In this document: in pieces, positions 9,601 to 16,532 of the stretch
How the letters are laid out: each line of letters begins with the position of its first letter
How positions within the stretch are numbered: the first letter of the stretch is position 1
DNA from: DATIKM01 sp035477595
GTDB taxonomy: Bacteria > Armatimonadota > Chthonomonadetes > Chthonomonadales > CAJBBX01
Length of the DNA stretch: 25,118 nucleotides
Direction of reading: 5' to 3'
Assembly: GCA_035477595.1 (NCBI GenBank)
Contig: DATIKM010000031.1
Coordinates: 1 to 25,118 of the forward strand
The notes under the pieces: generated by a model
Seen by the model: only the letters and a program-made list of their open reading frames with translations
Databases searched by the model: none
What the model was told of the DNA's origin: nothing
Translations under genes and position numbers: made by a program

Positions 9601-10654
9601 CGACGGCAAGCGCGAGTGGACCGCCTCCGCGGCCGACGCCGAGGTCCCGCCCGGCGGCGCGACACGGCTGAGCGCCACGGCGCCAGGCGCCTCCTGGACC
9701 GCCGAAGGCGCCGATGTCCGCGACGGTCGACTGGTGGCGCCGTCCGATGCCCAGCCGGGCGGCATGGTGACCGCGACCGCGGCGATTGGCGGGGCGAGCC
9801 GGCAGGTCGCGGCGCGGGTCGTCGCTCCGGTGCGTTGGCGCTGGACCTCGACGGAGGGCCGCGCGGAGAGCGTCGTGCGGGTGGAGCCGGTCTGGCGGCT
9901 GGCCGGGCTTCCCCCTGCGTCGCTGCGGCTGCGCATGGAGGCGTCCGCGGGGTGGGAGTGCGCTCCGTCGGTGGTGGAGGCCCGCCACGAAGCGCCGCCG
10001 GTGGCGATCGCGCTGCGGCTGAGCTCGACCGCCCCGGCGGGCGCGGAGGGAACGCTGCGCGTCGTGGCGGAGGGGCTCCACGCCGCGGCGCCGCTCGTGC
10101 TCACGCTCCGGCGCGTGGAGCGCCAGCCGGTGCTCGCGGACCCCCTCGGGCAGGCCTTCACGTGGGGAGTGCGGTTCCGCGGCAGGCCGGAGGAGCCGAA
10201 CGTGCCGGGCTCCGGGGCAGTATGCCACGTGCAGGCGAGCATGGCGGTGGGAGGCGTCGCGCGCGCCGGTCTGTTCATGCACCCGCCCTGCATCGGCGGG
10301 GTCGGCTACACCTGGGCGCTCACCGCACCGTTCGACGTGCCGCCCGACGGCGCCGCGCTGACGGCGCAGGTCGGGTGCATGGACGGCGGCGACGTGAGCG
10401 ACGGCGTCACCTTCATCGTGGAGGCGGTGGATGAGCGCGGCGCCCGCAGGGAGGTGGCTCGAGTGCACGGCGTCCAGCGGGAATGGCGACCCCTGCGAGC
10501 CGACCTCAGCACGTTCGCGGGAAGGCGCGTGCGACTGCGCCTGATCGCCGACGTGGGGCCTGCGGACAACCCGACGACGGACTGGGCCTGCTGGGGTGAG
10601 CCCCGGATCGTGGCGCCTGCGCCCTTCACGGTCACGCACGTGACGGCCCAGTAA
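6608..10654 (+). CDS. Large Tat-exported glycoside-hydrolase-like protein, distantly GH101-like
   Basis: A 1348-residue protein with a twin-arginine leader (SRRAFVGGVAGIAIATELVG, signal end near MAQT). Residues ~45-230 look like a beta-sandwich, ~260-490 like the beta-rich domain that precedes many glycosidase barrels, and ~500-820 like a (beta/alpha)8 barrel: repeated aromatic-rich strands such as ISGLYTNYTDLAP, SSYTDVHTAVPPWYYCDMD and GGPIFSEGTYHWMYAGLADG. D637 in YTDVHT and E685 in FSEGTY are candidate catalytic acids. The C-terminal ~400 residues are Ig-like and jelly-roll-like, suggesting carbohydrate binding. The barrel recalls GH101/GH129 endo-alpha-N-acetylgalactosaminidases and related unclassified families, but I cannot assign a family. 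ATG 6608 has GAGGGGG upstream. Function as a secreted glycosidase is an inference. Confidence 0.7.
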   Translation: MSSERTVSRRAFVGGVAGIAIATELVGEAAMAQTVEPALEPGEQPGERPYEMVWANRVEPAPPTLRFDDLRGWTVRVEGGAQAGLRASRAQDVWGRPVARLRYRGDGKAGSPARILVAPPAPVAVPPGADCVQMWAYGNRWDWANPPDTPPVAIRLHLRDAGGQPHVVHVDTFRWEEWWLLHRRLPAGLRAPVVLEALEFGGGWQPEWRRVYLDSVRFFREEKRPLAALPRPRRNVALPPGQSPGANTGPGRLPFPTRERTILPMLFARAGRSAVTRAGAAWRFEYAGPDGRVAYTWEPARGLEGIVAWVDGRRFGALAMGAGVRLEGATAPAALTSSRRERDTVVAAYSDGTELRLRIWNKSLVVDVANRTGRATELALGEITGLDWPRVIYNPFLTYGASHPTVALARSGGKRAFAAVMTDWYRSNGTEPYGGEQAGETTAKVYGGVRYLPRTDGKRNPLFERVFFTVSTVFEEVLPTVDNPVGLHARQATDRLWQQTWGPDDYERQMKRSRMLRAYGIEKLIQCNHEIAWRDGGESFTLRLRAAPKKGGDEALRRYVAHQRSLGWISGLYTNYTDLAPVNAHWDPDLVQRDSAGEWRSAWPRCWALKPLRAVELAAVLAPQIAAKYGSNSSYTDVHTAVPPWYYCDMDARLPGAGAYAQTFYAYGELLRNDSRAYGGPIFSEGTYHWMYAGLADGNYGHTYNSRNVSTDPLLPVFNLYQIHTKECCIGVSWTAHFCDTMPNWRAPENIDRAIDRFLLHTLAYGHIGWLVEEDHGIQRACRSYYLLQQVQARYGLQAPRRIAYWDGMRLRTVSEAVDLDLPRTRRQMLVEYPGGLTLWVNDHPTETWTVTVGSQRVTLPPAGWAARQPQRTVEGRAPYATPLLALSALDGPGRRDYVRCADYTYLDGRGVWHNAPECATAGALVIRPAGPNRLRITRIAGDEAFLVRRPYGVTGAVARCEAFDVEGARLPAPLLRDGGRETWVTPPAGAVRLEMTFDGKREWTASAADAEVPPGGATRLSATAPGASWTAEGADVRDGRLVAPSDAQPGGMVTATAAIGGASRQVAARVVAPVRWRWTSTEGRAESVVRVEPVWRLAGLPPASLRLRMEASAGWECAPSVVEARHEAPPVAIALRLSSTAPAGAEGTLRVVAEGLHAAAPLVLTLRRVERQPVLADPLGQAFTWGVRFRGRPEEPNVPGSGAVCHVQASMAVGGVARAGLFMHPPCIGGVGYTWALTAPFDVPPDGAALTAQVGCMDGGDVSDGVTFIVEAVDERGARREVARVHGVQREWRPLRADLSTFAGRRVRLRLIADVGPADNPTTDWACWGEPRIVAPAPFTVTHVTAQ

Positions 10655-10670
10655 CGCCAGCGGGGCAGCC

Positions 10671-11405
10671 ATGGACTACGACGCGCTCGCCGAGAGCTAC
10701 GCAGCGCACCGCCGTGCGCACCCGGCGCTGGCGCTCCGCCTGGTGGAGGTTGGCGGCGTGGGCCCCCTCTCGCGCGTTCTGGAGATCGGCTGCGGGACCG
10801 GCAACCACGTCTGGGCCGTGGCGGGGGCCGCGGGCTGCCGCGCGTGGGGTGTGGACCCGTCGCGCGCCATGCTCGCACACGCTCGCTGCAACGCTCCGGG
10901 CGTCCTCTGGATGGTGGGCGTCGCCGAGGCCCTGCCGCTGCCGTCCGCGCGGATGGACCTGGCGTTCATGGTGGACGTTCTGCACCACCTTAGAGACCCT
11001 GCACAGGCCTTCCACGAAGCGCACCGCGTCCTGCGTCCCGGCGGAGCCTTCTGCGTCGCCACGGACAGCCATGCGATCATCCGCGGGCGCCGGCCGCTCA
11101 GCGTCTACTTCCCCGAGACCGTGCCGATCGAGCTGGCACGGTATGCGCCGCTCGACCGCGTGGAGCGCTGGATGCGCGGCGCGGGCTTCGAGGAGACGGG
11201 CTGCGAGGAGGTCGCCACGCCCTTCCTGCTCACGGACGCCTCGATGTACCGCGCGAGGGCGTTCTCGGCGCTGCGCCTGATCGGTGAGGACGCGTTCCGG
11301 CGCGGCCTGGCCCGGCTCGAGCACGATCTGCGGCGCGGGCCCGTGGCGTGCGAGGTCCGGTACGTACTCCTGCACTCCCGCCGCGGTCTCGAGGCGGAGG
11401 CCTGA
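10671..11405 (+). CDS. Class I SAM-dependent methyltransferase (Methyltransf_11-like)
   Basis: A 244-residue cytoplasmic protein with a Rossmann-fold SAM site: VLEIGCGTGNH (E38 to G44) is motif I, GVDPSRAML is the acidic strand-2 motif, and LAFMVDVLHHLRDP is the motif around strand 4, followed by RVLRPGG, the usual strand-5 signature. This pattern is that of small-molecule methyltransferases of the UbiE/Methyltransf_11 type; the C-terminal part is variable and probably sets substrate specificity, which cannot be read. It starts 16 bases after the glycosidase-like gene and is likely cotranscribed with it. A link to glycan use is not obvious. Confidence 0.85.
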   Translation: MDYDALAESYAAHRRAHPALALRLVEVGGVGPLSRVLEIGCGTGNHVWAVAGAAGCRAWGVDPSRAMLAHARCNAPGVLWMVGVAEALPLPSARMDLAFMVDVLHHLRDPAQAFHEAHRVLRPGGAFCVATDSHAIIRGRRPLSVYFPETVPIELARYAPLDRVERWMRGAGFEETGCEEVATPFLLTDASMYRARAFSALRLIGEDAFRRGLARLEHDLRRGPVACEVRYVLLHSRRGLEAEA

Positions 11406-11492
11406 CAGACGGTCCGTCATCGGCGCCTGCCACGTCGTGCCCGCTGCGACCCCTCCGATTCCAACCGTCGACAAGCCGGCGAGGCGGCCCGC

Positions 11493-11521
11493 TTGACGGC
11501 AGAGCGACGAACGAGTAGACT
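11493..11521 (+). promoter_or_regulatory. Sigma70-type promoter of the restriction-modification operon
   Basis: TTGACG (11493-11498) is followed after 17 bases by TAGACT (11516-11521), close to TTGACA/TATAAT. Transcription would start near 11528, giving an ~80-base leader before the methyltransferase ATG. The surrounding bases are less GC-rich than the rest of the window. No inverted repeats typical of a controller-protein site were seen. Confidence 0.55.
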
Positions 11522-11610
11522 AAAGTTGAGGTACCACGCTGCACGCCGCCAGACCATCGGTTCGCCGTCGGCCGACATGTAACCCGGCGCCCACTCCTCA
11601 GGAGACGAGC

Positions 11611-12561
11611 ATGTTCTCAGAGCAACGCCAGGTCGCCGACCGATTCTGCGACGCAGAGTCCGTGGTTGTGTTCTCCGGCGACTGCCTCGACATGCTTCGC
11701 TCCATTCCTGACGGCCGCGTGCAGCTTGTCGTTACATCGCCTCCCTACAACATCGGCAAGGAGTATGAGCGGCGCCTCGACCTGGACACCTATCTGAAGC
11801 AGCAGGGCGAGGTGATCGCTGAGTGCATTCGTGTCCTGAGCCCAGAGGGCAGTCTGTGCTGGCAGGTGGGCAACTACGTTGAGCGCGGCGCCATCGTGCC
11901 GCTGGACTCGGTCCTCTACCCGATCTTCGCCGGGCACGGTCTACGCCTCAGGAACCGCATCGTGTGGCATTTTGAGCACGGACTGCACTGCGGCAGACGG
12001 TTCTCCGGGCGGTACGAGACGATCCTCTGGTTCACCAGGACGGACTCGTACGTCTTCGATCTCGATGCCGTGCGGGTGCCACAGAAGTACCCGGGCAAGA
12101 AGCACTTCCGTGGTCCGAAGACCGGGCAGTACTCGTGCAACCCTCTGGGCAAGAATCCCGGCGACCTGTGGGACATCCCCAACGTCAAGAACAACCACGT
12201 CGAGAAGACGGAGCACCCCTGCCAGTACCCGGTGGAGCTTGTGGAGCGCCTCGTCCTCGCACTGACACGCGCGGGCGACTGGGTCGTCGACCCGTTCCTG
12301 GGTACCGGCACGACCATCGTCGCGGCGGTCCGTCATGGTCGGCGGGGCGCAGGAGCGGAGACCGTGGCGCGCTACGCCGCACTGGCCCGCGCCCGCATCT
12401 CGCAGGAGATCGCCGGTACGCTCCGCACCAGACCGATCGATCGGCCGGTGTACGACCCTCGACAGGCGGGCCGCAGGCTTACGGCGCCTCCATGGTCCGA
12501 GGAGACCTCGCAACTGCGGCTACTGGAGCAGCCCTGCGGGTACGGTGACGAGACGGCATGA
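11611..12561 (+). CDS. DNA methyltransferase of a BstYI-like system, probably N4-cytosine
   Basis: A 316-residue DNA methyltransferase. Catalytic motif IV is T42-S-P-P-Y-N47 near the N-terminus and the SAM-binding motif I, D227-PFLGTGTT, is near the C-terminus; this order is that of beta-class enzymes. The SPPY form of motif IV is most common in N4-cytosine methyltransferases, so methylation of cytosine in the partner's site (predicted RGATCY) is likely but not certain. ATG 11611 follows AGGAG with good spacing. The gene's stop overlaps the start of the endonuclease gene by four bases (ATGA), so modification is translated first and the two are coupled. Its role is to protect host DNA. Confidence 0.92.
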   Translation: MFSEQRQVADRFCDAESVVVFSGDCLDMLRSIPDGRVQLVVTSPPYNIGKEYERRLDLDTYLKQQGEVIAECIRVLSPEGSLCWQVGNYVERGAIVPLDSVLYPIFAGHGLRLRNRIVWHFEHGLHCGRRFSGRYETILWFTRTDSYVFDLDAVRVPQKYPGKKHFRGPKTGQYSCNPLGKNPGDLWDIPNVKNNHVEKTEHPCQYPVELVERLVLALTRAGDWVVDPFLGTGTTIVAAVRHGRRGAGAETVARYAALARARISQEIAGTLRTRPIDRPVYDPRQAGRRLTAPPWSEETSQLRLLEQPCGYGDETA

Positions 12562-13169
12562 GGGTCGCGCAGTTTCACTCGCACCTCGACGGCTATGAGT
12601 TCCTTCTGGTACACCGGCCTTCCCTGTGGGACGAGATCACCAATGTGGTCGGCCTGGTGGACGCCGCACAGTGTCGAACCAAGGCCTCGAAGGAGAAGCG
12701 GACACAGGGCAAGGTCCTCTACAGCCCCACACAGATGAACGCTGCTTTCCGCGAACTCCTCAGGCATCGGGGATGGGATGAGCAACGCGTCAGCTACTGG
12801 GTCACCGGGGACGAGAGACTGATCCGCAAGACGCTGACGATGCCTGAGCGCGAACAGGACCGAGCGATCGAGGATGCGCATCAGACACCCAACAGGAGCT
12901 ACAACCAGACCGACTTCCTGAAGGAGAGGGTTGCCGTCGAGGTGCAGTTCGGCAAGTACGCGTTTGAGGCCTATGACCTCGTGGTGAAGCACCTGGCCTT
13001 CTACGTGGGCGATGTGATCGACGTGGGCGTGGAGATACTGCCGACCAAGCTGCTCCAGAGCCAGATGAGCTCCGGCGTCGCGCACTACGAGGGCGAGGTA
13101 TACAACGTCCTCCGGCAAGGTAGAGGGGTGCCCGCCGTCCCGCTCGTGCTGATCGGCATCGAGCCCTGA
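12558..13169 (+). CDS. Type II restriction endonuclease, BglII/BstYI family
   Basis: The 203-residue product matches my recollection of BstYI over its length, especially SYNQTDF...RVAVEVQFGKY, KHLAFYV, IDVGVEILP and EGEVYNVLRQGRGVP (parts of one conserved C-terminal half). D119, E128 and Q130 (D-x8-E-V-Q) match the BglII/BstYI metal-binding active site in spacing and numbering. BstYI cuts R^GATCY, so the same or a related hexamer containing GATC is predicted; this needs testing. It overlaps the methyltransferase gene by four bases. Upstream RNA structure controlling it was not seen. The gene is followed closely by a convergent gene, with only a 5-bp GGTCC/GGACC hairpin (13172-13186) between them. 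Confidence 0.93.
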   Translation: MRVAQFHSHLDGYEFLLVHRPSLWDEITNVVGLVDAAQCRTKASKEKRTQGKVLYSPTQMNAAFRELLRHRGWDEQRVSYWVTGDERLIRKTLTMPEREQDRAIEDAHQTPNRSYNQTDFLKERVAVEVQFGKYAFEAYDLVVKHLAFYVGDVIDVGVEILPTKLLQSQMSSGVAHYEGEVYNVLRQGRGVPAVPLVLIGIEP

Positions 13170-13188
13170 AGGGTCCCGCGAGGACCTC

Positions 13189-14568
13189 CTACACCCTCCG
13201 TGCGGCCGTCAGCCGCATCGCCAGAGCTCGCAGCGCGCGCGGCTCCGGGTCACCCTCGCCGGCGTCGGAGCGGGCAGCGTCCAGGAGTGCCTCGGCCTCG
13301 GGCGCCCCGCGCAGGACCGTCTCCACGAGCAGCGCCCTCTGCAGCGGGACCTCACCGGGCGCGCGCACGCGCGGGACGGACCCGTAGGAGCGCGACGCGA
13401 CGCGCACCGCCTCGTCTCCCCCGCCGCGCAGGAGCGCCCAGAGCGCGGTCTCCGCCACGGCGGCATCGCGGTCGAACAGCAGCTCCCTCAGTGTGGCCGA
13501 TGCCTGTGCGGCCCGAGCGCCTGCCAGTCGGCGCGCTGCGAGCTGTCGGAACGGCCTGGCCCCGGCGCGCGCCAGGTAGATCACCTCCTGCAGCGCGGAC
13601 CCTTCGAGGATCGCTTCCGGATCGCCCAGGAGGCACTCCTCGGCGCCTGCCGGCGCTCCCATGCGCATCAGCACCGCCTCTGCCACCAGCTCGAGCGCGG
13701 CGTCGAAGAGCGCCTCGCCGGGCGCGAGGAGCCTGCGCGCCTCGGAGCGCCGGCGCGCCGCCAGGCGATCGCCAACCGGGCCTAGGACGTCTCGCGCTTC
13801 ACGCTCGAGGAGGTCCGCCGCGCGCAGCAGCCGGCGCGCTGCCGGATCGCGGCCCGCGCCCGCCACGGCGCGCAGGAAGGCGGCTCCAGCCCACCGCGCG
13901 CGCTGCCACGCGCGCGCTCGAAGGGCGTCCACGCGGCTCTCGCCTCCCCCGCGCGCGGAAAGCGAGAGCCCGCGCAGCCACACGCCGTACGCGGCCAGGC
14001 CGGTGGCGCTCTCGCATGGCAGCGCGACGCGCGGGCACCCGCCGGGCAGCGCGGGCCGGCGACCGAGCGCCGCCCAGTCCGCCAGCGCGTGCGTGACCCG
14101 CTCGTGCCTGCCAGCACGCGGTCTAGCCGTCCGCTGGACGGCGAGGATGACGGCGCGCTCTGCGTCGTCCACCGACGGCTCCACCCGGTACCCGGCTCCG
14201 TCGAGATCGACCCCTTCGAGGACGGCACGCCCCCTGAACACGGTGAGTGCGCCCGCGCGGCGAGGCTCCAGCCACACGAAAGGCCGGCGTGGGGAGCCCC
14301 ATCGGCCACTACGAAGCAGCCGGTCGGCCGGCGCTGGCACCGCCGTGAGGCCGAGGAGCGCCGCCGCCTCGGCGACGCGCGCGACGCCCTCGCGCCACTC
14401 CGCGCAGCGGCAGCGCGAGGCGCACGCCGCGGTGCGCACGGGGGCCGCGGAAAGCCCCGCGACCCAAAGGGGCGCCGCGGTCGCCGCCAGACCCCGCGCG
14501 GCCAGCCAGAGGGCGTGCGCGCCCGGAGAGGGGGCGCCGAGATCATCGCGTAGCGTGTCGCGCTCCAT
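13189..14568 (-). CDS. Uncharacterised Ala/Arg-rich protein with HEAT-like C-terminus
   Basis: A 459-residue protein that I do not recognise. It has no signal peptide. A cysteine cluster, CASRCRCAEW, lies near residues 48-57 (three cysteines within seven residues), and residues ~320-430 form regular amphipathic helix pairs (for example EVIYLARAGARPFRQLAARRL and RELLFDRDAAVAETALWALL, both read in part), like HEAT or armadillo repeats used as protein-binding scaffolds. Third-position GC bias fits a real gene, and a promoter-like pair lies upstream at 14617-14644. The ATG at 14568 has no clear Shine-Dalgarno, so the start could be elsewhere. It is convergent with the endonuclease gene and divergent from the LTXXQ-like gene. 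Function unknown. Confidence 0.65.
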   Translation of the reverse strand: MERDTLRDDLGAPSPGAHALWLAARGLAATAAPLWVAGLSAAPVRTAACASRCRCAEWREGVARVAEAAALLGLTAVPAPADRLLRSGRWGSPRRPFVWLEPRRAGALTVFRGRAVLEGVDLDGAGYRVEPSVDDAERAVILAVQRTARPRAGRHERVTHALADWAALGRRPALPGGCPRVALPCESATGLAAYGVWLRGLSLSARGGGESRVDALRARAWQRARWAGAAFLRAVAGAGRDPAARRLLRAADLLEREARDVLGPVGDRLAARRRSEARRLLAPGEALFDAALELVAEAVLMRMGAPAGAEECLLGDPEAILEGSALQEVIYLARAGARPFRQLAARRLAGARAAQASATLRELLFDRDAAVAETALWALLRGGGDEAVRVASRSYGSVPRVRAPGEVPLQRALLVETVLRGAPEAEALLDAARSDAGEGDPEPRALRALAMRLTAARRV

Positions 14569-14616
14569 GGGGCAGTCTCGCGGTTCGCGCCGAAGTGCTG
14601 GGGCGTCGGATGCATG

Positions 14617-14644
14617 ACTATACCGCGGCTTGAACCAATCGCAA
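14617..14644 (-). promoter_or_regulatory. Putative sigma70-type promoter for the HEAT-like gene
   Basis: On the minus strand TTGCGA (14644-14639) is followed after 16 bases by TATAGT (14622-14617). The -10 matches consensus at five of six positions and would start transcription about 40 bases before the ATG at 14568. The -35 is weaker. Confidence 0.4.
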
Positions 14645-14703
14645 GATGCGCCGTCTGTACGTCTGACACGTTCGGCAAGCCAGGAAGCAAGGAGGAGTCC
14701 GAC

Positions 14704-15447
14704 ATGAGACTGGTCCGATGGACCGGAGTTGCCAGCGCGCTGGTGCTGGTGTGTGCGTTGCCTGCCTTCGCCCAGGATGCCGCACCGGGCGCGGGTGGGC
14801 AGGACCGCGCTGAGCGCCGCGCCGCTCGCGAGGCCGGTCAGCCGGGAGCGCGAGGTCGCGTTAGCGTAGCCATGGTGCCCGTCGATATCCTTGGCGCGGA
14901 GTTGAGGCTCACCGAGGGACAGCGGTCGCAGATCAGGCGGCTCCAGGACGCATACCAGGCGAGGGTGCGCGAGCTGACGCCCCGCCGCGAACCGGGCGCC
15001 CAGCCTGGCCAGCAGCCCCAGCGCGACCCGGCTCGCGCGCAGGAGATGCGCGACCTCGGCCGCAGGGCGAATGAGGACATTCTAGCAGTCCTCAACGAGC
15101 AGCAGAGGCAGAGGCTGCCCGAGGTTATCCGCCACATGGGAGCGCTTCGAACGGCAGGCATTCCGCTGCAGGCGCTTGGCGTGCTGAGGCTCACGCAGGA
15201 TCAGCGCGCGCGGATCGTGCAGATGGTCCAGACGGAGACGGAGGCGCTCCGCGACCTCCAACCCGAGGAGCGCCGCGCGCGGACGCGCGAGGCGATGCAA
15301 GGCATCCGCGAGCGGGTGGGCGCCGTGCTCACCGCGGAGCAGAGGACGGCGCTTGCGCGGTGGAATGAGGAGCAGCGCCAGCAGCGGCGCCAGCGCGGAG
15401 GCGGTGGCGCGGGAGGCGGTGGCGCGGCGGGAGGCGGCGGAGTATAG
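14704..15447 (+). CDS. Secreted LTXXQ-motif (Spy/CpxP-like) protein, paralogue A
   Basis: A 247-residue protein with a Sec signal peptide (MRLVRW, hydrophobic core, cleavage likely after AFA at residue 23). The mature part is nearly all charged helix and repeats the LTxxQ pattern three times: LRLTEGQRSQIRRLQ, LRLTQDQRARIVQM and VLTAEQRTALARW. That pattern is found in Spy/CpxP-type periplasmic proteins, which act as chaperones or stress and metal sensors. The tail is glycine-rich. ATG 14704 is set by GGAGGA at 14690-14695. A terminator follows at 15474. The next gene is a clear paralogue. The exact role is unknown; the general class is fairly sure. Confidence 0.8.
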   Translation: MRLVRWTGVASALVLVCALPAFAQDAAPGAGGQDRAERRAAREAGQPGARGRVSVAMVPVDILGAELRLTEGQRSQIRRLQDAYQARVRELTPRREPGAQPGQQPQRDPARAQEMRDLGRRANEDILAVLNEQQRQRLPEVIRHMGALRTAGIPLQALGVLRLTQDQRARIVQMVQTETEALRDLQPEERRARTREAMQGIRERVGAVLTAEQRTALARWNEEQRQQRRQRGGGGAGGGGAAGGGGV

Positions 15448-15473
15448 CCGCCGAGACGGGCGACGTGCCGATG

Positions 15474-15502
15474 GACGGGCGGGACGCATCCCGCCCGTCT
15501 TT
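15474..15502 (+). terminator. Rho-independent terminator between the LTXXQ paralogues
   Basis: GACGGGCGGGA (15474-15484) and TCCCGCCCGTC (15489-15499) form a perfect 11-bp stem with a CGCA loop, followed by TTT (run 15500-15502). It lies 27 bases after paralogue A and about 50 bases before paralogue B, so it either ends the A transcript or lowers expression of B. The T-run is short. Confidence 0.8.
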
Positions 15503-15553
15503 GGCCTGCGTGAGCGTTCCGGCGCTGGCGCGGGACGCAAAGGAGGCGATAGG

Positions 15554-16378
15554 GTGAGGTACGTGCACTTGGCAGCGCCGATCGTCGCCATGGCGCTGGC
15601 GGCGACGTGCGCGGTGGCCCAGAGGCCCGCGCAGCAGGGCCCGGGCGCCCAGGGCGGGCAGCGAGCTCCCCGCATGCGCATGACGGCCGCGATGGTCCCC
15701 GCCGAGACGCTCGCCGCCGAGCTGAAGCTGAACAGGACCCAGCAGTCGCGCATCCAGAGGATCCAGGATGCCCAGCGCGACGCCATGCGGCGGGCAGTCG
15801 GGTCGATGGCAGGCGGAGCGCGGCCCGGTGGTGGAGCGCAGGCGCCCGGCGGAGCACGGCCCGGCGGCGGAGCGCAGGCGCCCGGCGGAGCACGGCCCGG
15901 CGCACCGGCGCGGCCCGGCGCACCGGCGGGAGCAGGCGGAATGCGGATGGGCGGCCCCGAGGGCGGCCCGTGGCGCGAGATGCGCCGGCAAATGGAGGAG
16001 TCGGAGCGCGATGTGTTGGCGGTGCTTACCGCCGACCAGAGGAGGAGGCTCCCGGGCGTTCTGGAGTCGCTCACGTACCTGCGCTGGGCCGGCATCCCAC
16101 CGCAGGCGCTGCCGAAGCTCAAGCTCACCGCCGCGCAGCGCACCAGGATCGAGGCCGCCTCGAAGAGGGCCATGGACGGCGCTCGGGCCCTGCCCGAGGA
16201 CCAGCGACGCGCCAGGATGAGGGATGTGCGGCAGCAGCTCGAGCAGCAAACGCGAGGCGCCCTGACAGCCGCACAGCGCAAGACGCTGGACGAGGAGACA
16301 GCGCGCGCGCGCGCCCTCTTCGGAGGGCCAGGAGGGCCCCGGGCGTCCGGACCTGGAGGGCCCCCGCAACCACGCTGA
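15554..16378 (+). CDS. Secreted LTXXQ-motif protein, paralogue B with Gly/Pro/Ala repeat insert
   Basis: A 274-residue protein with a signal peptide (VRYVHLAAPIVAMALAAT, cleavage after AVA near residue 22). It aligns with paralogue A in order: AAMVPAETLAAELKLNRTQ (A: VAMVPVDILGAELRLTEGQ), DVLAVLTADQRRRLP (A: DILAVLNEQQRQRLP), WAGIPPQALPKLKLT (A: TAGIPLQALGVLRLT) and a last LTAAQRKTL. Between the first and second blocks it carries a low-complexity insert, residues ~87-135, built from a 12-residue repeat GGARPGGGAQAP. GTG 15554 follows GGAGG at 15542-15546. The conserved order suggests one duplicated domain family, not general helical similarity. Role unknown; presumably envelope. Confidence 0.8.
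   Translation: MRYVHLAAPIVAMALAATCAVAQRPAQQGPGAQGGQRAPRMRMTAAMVPAETLAAELKLNRTQQSRIQRIQDAQRDAMRRAVGSMAGGARPGGGAQAPGGARPGGGAQAPGGARPGAPARPGAPAGAGGMRMGGPEGGPWREMRRQMEESERDVLAVLTADQRRRLPGVLESLTYLRWAGIPPQALPKLKLTAAQRTRIEAASKRAMDGARALPEDQRRARMRDVRQQLEQQTRGALTAAQRKTLDEETARARALFGGPGGPRASGPGGPPQPR
15812..15930 (+). repeat. In-frame 36-bp tandem repeat inside paralogue B, then 15-bp repeats
   Basis: Two 36-bp units (15812-15847 and 15848-15883) and a partial third encode G-G-A-R-P-G-G-G-A-Q-A-P repeats. They pass into two 15-bp GGCGCACCGGCGCGG-like units encoding G-A-P-A-R/G. The units differ at only a few third positions, so the expansion is recent. The repeat length is a multiple of three, which keeps the reading frame open. 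Confidence 0.85.
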
Positions 16379-16495
16379 CATCCGCCGCACGCCGGGCGCA
16401 GAACCGCGCGGACGGCAGCGACCGGTAGCCGCCCGCCGCAGCATGCGGAGCGATGCCGTCGCGCCATGCGTCCCCGCGGATGGTGGATCATGGAC

Positions 16496-16529
16496 CGCCG
16501 CCCCCTCGGCGCGACGTCCGGGGGCGGCG
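16496..16529. terminator. Hairpin between convergent genes, possible bidirectional terminator
   Basis: CGCCGCCCCC (16496-16505) pairs perfectly with GGGGGCGGCG (16520-16529) around a 14-base loop. It sits between the stop of paralogue B (16378) and the stop of the GxGYxYP gene (16533), where a terminator is expected. Neither strand has a T-tract after it, so the call is tentative. Confidence 0.4.
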
Positions 16530-16532
16530 CCG

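Noticed and set aside
8273..10672. 799-codon open frame on the minus strand opposite the glycosidase-like gene
   Set aside because: It is the shadow of a real plus-strand gene in high-GC DNA: no domain, arginine- and histidine-rich text, no start signal.
13169..13189. Terminator between the endonuclease and the HEAT-like gene
   Set aside because: Only a 5-bp GGTCC/GGACC hairpin with no T-run; too weak to annotate.
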